A program made the position numbers and the translations under genes. A model generated the notes under the pieces. That model did not search any database, had not been told where the DNA came from, and saw only the letters and a list, made by a program, of their open reading frames with translations. From an uncultured Acidobacteriota bacterium (GTDB lineage: Bacteria > Acidobacteriota > Thermoanaerobaculia > Gp7-AA8): 7,236 nt of DNA. Each line of letters starts with the position of its first letter. Within the stretch, counting starts at the first letter, position 1. Shown here in pieces: positions 5,827 to 7,236 of this stretch. The stretch lies in the NCBI GenBank assembly GCA_946887105.1, contig CAMPKJ010000247.1, positions 1-7,236 on the forward strand. The letters run 5' to 3'.

Positions 5827-5833
5827 GCATGCG

Positions 5834-7198
5834 ATGCGACGTGTTGCGTTCCTGCTGTTGTTTGCGACCGCGCTCGCGGCCGCGGAGCCGGAGCGCGGCA
5901 AGCTGGCCGAGAACATCGCATCGCGCCTAGATCCGGCGCAGACCTATACGCTCTACCTGCCGAACACGTACGACGCGATGAAGCAGCAACCGCTGCTGTT
6001 CGTGTTCGATCCGCGCGGACGCGGTACGTTCGCCGCGGAGATCTTCAAAGACGCGGCCGAGCGATACGGCTGGGTCGTGATCAGCTCCAATCAGACCCGC
6101 AGCGATGACGACGGCGCCGCGAATGCGCGCGCGGTGCGTGCGCTGCTGCCGGAGATCGGCCGTTATGCGATCCATCCGCGACGCGTGTATGCGACCGGCT
6201 TCTCCGGCACGGCCATCCTGTCCTGCGCGATCGGCATCAACACCAGTGCCTTCGCGGGCGTGATCGGCGTCGGCGGACGGCTGGTCGAGCACATCCCACC
6301 CGCGAAGTTCTCGTTCGCGCACTACGGCTTCGCCGGCGACTCCGATTTCAACAATCGCGAGATGCGCGTGATCGACGAGCTGCTCGGGCGCGAACGGACG
6401 ACCCATCGCTTCCAGGAGTTCCCGGGCGAGCATCGCTGGTTCCCGCCGGAGCTCGCGCGCGAAGCGATCGAATGGATGGAGTTGCTGGCGATCAAGGCAG
6501 GGCTCCGTCCGCGCGATGCGTCGTTCATCGCAACGCTGTACGCGCAAGACATCGCGGCGGCGAGCGCTCTCACCGGCGTGAATGCGTTGCGCCGCTATCG
6601 CGAAATCGTGCGGACGTTCGAAGGCCTGCACGCGATCGATGACGCGGCGGCGGCAGTGCAGCGGCTGGAGAACGATCCCGGCGTGCGCCGTGAATCGAAA
6701 GACATCGAGAAATGGGATGCATTCGAAGAGCGGACGATCGCGCAGATCTTTTCCCAGATTGGCAACACCTTCGCGCGTTTGCGTGCGGACGACATCTTGC
6801 CGACTCCGTCCGTGCTCGCGCGCGAGCTGCGTGTGGCGGAGCTCCAGCGCCGCGCGAGACGCAACGGCGCGGAAGGAGCCACCGCGCGCCGCCTGCTCGA
6901 GGCGCTCTACGCGCACACGAGCTTCTACATGGTCGAGCAGCTGATGGCGAAGCGCGAGTACGAGCTCGCCGCCGCGGTCGCCGGCGAGGCAACGCAGATC
7001 CAAGACGACCGCTGGCCGTCCTGGTACAACCTCGCCGCCGCGCAGGCGCGCGCGGGACACCGCCGCCGCGCGCTGGAATCGCTCGAGAAAGCGTTCGCCG
7101 CCGGATTCGAGAATCGCGAGCAGCTTCTCGCGGACGAAGACTTCGCGTCGCTCCGCGCCGAGGCGCGTTTCAAAGCTCTGGCCCCACCTTCGCAATAG
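5834..7198 (+). CDS. Secreted alpha/beta-hydrolase (esterase-like) with C-terminal TPR region
   Basis: I start at ATG 5834 (454 residues) because MRRVAFLLLFATALAAA then forms a clean signal peptide, cleaved after Ala17; an upstream in-frame ATG at 5762 would bury it. Residues about 35-222 resemble the esterase/PHB-depolymerase-like branch of the alpha/beta-hydrolase fold: YTLYLPNTYD, PLLFVFDPRGRG, the nucleophile elbow TGFSGTA with Ser124, an acidic loop GFAGDSDFN (Asp169 or Asp171) and GEHRWFPPE with His200. The triad looks intact, although the elbow is GxSxT where GxSxG is usual. Residues about 228-365 are helical and unassigned. Residues about 374-450 contain a TPR hairpin (WYNLAAAQARAGHRRRALES) and an AGFENREQLLADEDFASLR tail often seen after TPRs. 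The substrate is unknown; periplasmic or external action is inferred from the signal. The stop is 9 nt before another possible gene. Confidence 0.85.
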   Translation: MRRVAFLLLFATALAAAEPERGKLAENIASRLDPAQTYTLYLPNTYDAMKQQPLLFVFDPRGRGTFAAEIFKDAAERYGWVVISSNQTRSDDDGAANARAVRALLPEIGRYAIHPRRVYATGFSGTAILSCAIGINTSAFAGVIGVGGRLVEHIPPAKFSFAHYGFAGDSDFNNREMRVIDELLGRERTTHRFQEFPGEHRWFPPELAREAIEWMELLAIKAGLRPRDASFIATLYAQDIAAASALTGVNALRRYREIVRTFEGLHAIDDAAAAVQRLENDPGVRRESKDIEKWDAFEERTIAQIFSQIGNTFARLRADDILPTPSVLARELRVAELQRRARRNGAEGATARRLLEALYAHTSFYMVEQLMAKREYELAAAVAGEATQIQDDRWPSWYNLAAAQARAGHRRRALESLEKAFAAGFENREQLLADEDFASLRAEARFKALAPPSQ

Positions 7199-7207
7199 TT
7201 ATTCGGC

Positions 7208-7236
7208 GTGAAAGCGCTGATCCTTCTGTCCACATT
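7208..7236 (+). CDS. Possible 5' end of a gene running off the right edge
   Basis: A GTG at 7208, 9 nt after the hydrolase stop, opens a frame reading MKALILLST up to the window edge. The Lys followed by a hydrophobic run could be a signal peptide or a first buried beta strand. Same strand and close spacing suggest an operon with the hydrolase gene. No strong ribosome site is visible (upstream TTATTCGGC), and the stretch is too short to name a family. Confidence 0.4.

Noticed and set aside
5762..5833. An upstream in-frame ATG (5762) as the hydrolase start
   Set aside because: It would put 24 polar residues ahead of a textbook signal peptide and has no ribosome site; ATG 5834 is much more likely.
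5287..5916. A 209-codon minus-strand frame overlapping the membrane protein gene in another frame
   Set aside because: It reads as Arg/His/Ala-rich filler, while the frame at 5271-5741 gives four coherent membrane helices.
5927..7195. A 422-codon open frame on the minus strand opposite the hydrolase gene
   Set aside because: It is rich in Arg and His with no recognisable motif, and lies antisense to a gene with a signal peptide, catalytic motifs and a TPR. GC-rich DNA commonly gives such frames.
5216..7236. A genomic island integrated at the tRNA-Arg 3' end
   Set aside because: I found no integrase, no repeated copy of the tRNA 3' end and no visible change in base composition across the junction.
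1..7236. CRISPR arrays, insertion sequences, toxin-antitoxin or other defence genes
   Set aside because: There are no regularly spaced repeats, transposase motifs or terminal inverted repeats, and every substantial gene has a housekeeping or hydrolase/membrane assignment.

Overview
This GC-rich window carries a complete Tol-Pal operon from a diderm (Gram-negative-type) bacterium. The high GC content, the Pal motif GHCDERG, the TonB-like end of TolA and a secreted hydrolase fused to a TPR domain would fit Acidobacteriota or a deltaproteobacterial/Myxococcota lineage. This is an impression from protein style only and cannot be settled from the window.

Layout. The minus strand, read from 5147 down to 151, holds tolQ, tolR, tolA, tolB, pal, cpoB (ybgF) and then rpsT (ribosomal protein S20). 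The genes are tightly packed: tolR/tolA overlap by 20 nt (44 nt from the upstream GTG), tolA/tolB share ATGA, and pal/cpoB are 4 nt apart. A strong GC hairpin lies between cpoB and rpsT, and a perfect hairpin plus U-tract terminator follows rpsT. Past it a new minus-strand gene may begin at the left edge. A tRNA-Arg(CCT) with an encoded CCA lies on the plus strand just upstream of tolQ, transcribed away from it. Its 3' end overlaps the 3' end of a convergent minus-strand gene for a four-helix membrane protein of unknown function. Divergent from that gene is a plus-strand gene for a secreted alpha/beta-hydrolase with a C-terminal TPR region, followed 9 nt later by the first codons of another gene that runs off the right edge.

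How the genes work together. TolQ and TolR form the proton-driven inner-membrane motor. It energises TolA, which reaches across the periplasm to TolB and Pal at the outer membrane and peptidoglycan, supporting outer-membrane constriction at division. CpoB links this machine to peptidoglycan synthesis, and here it appears to be lipid-anchored. No gene-free stretch exceeds 300 bases.

Nothing in the window is clearly a new system. The items most worth a second look are: the membrane-protein gene that takes its stop codon from the tRNA T-loop; the shared absence of a Shine-Dalgarno site, with a TAnnnT box 7-13 nt before the start, at all three mRNA-type transcription-unit heads; the short proline-rich repeat TolA; and the hydrolase-TPR fusion.
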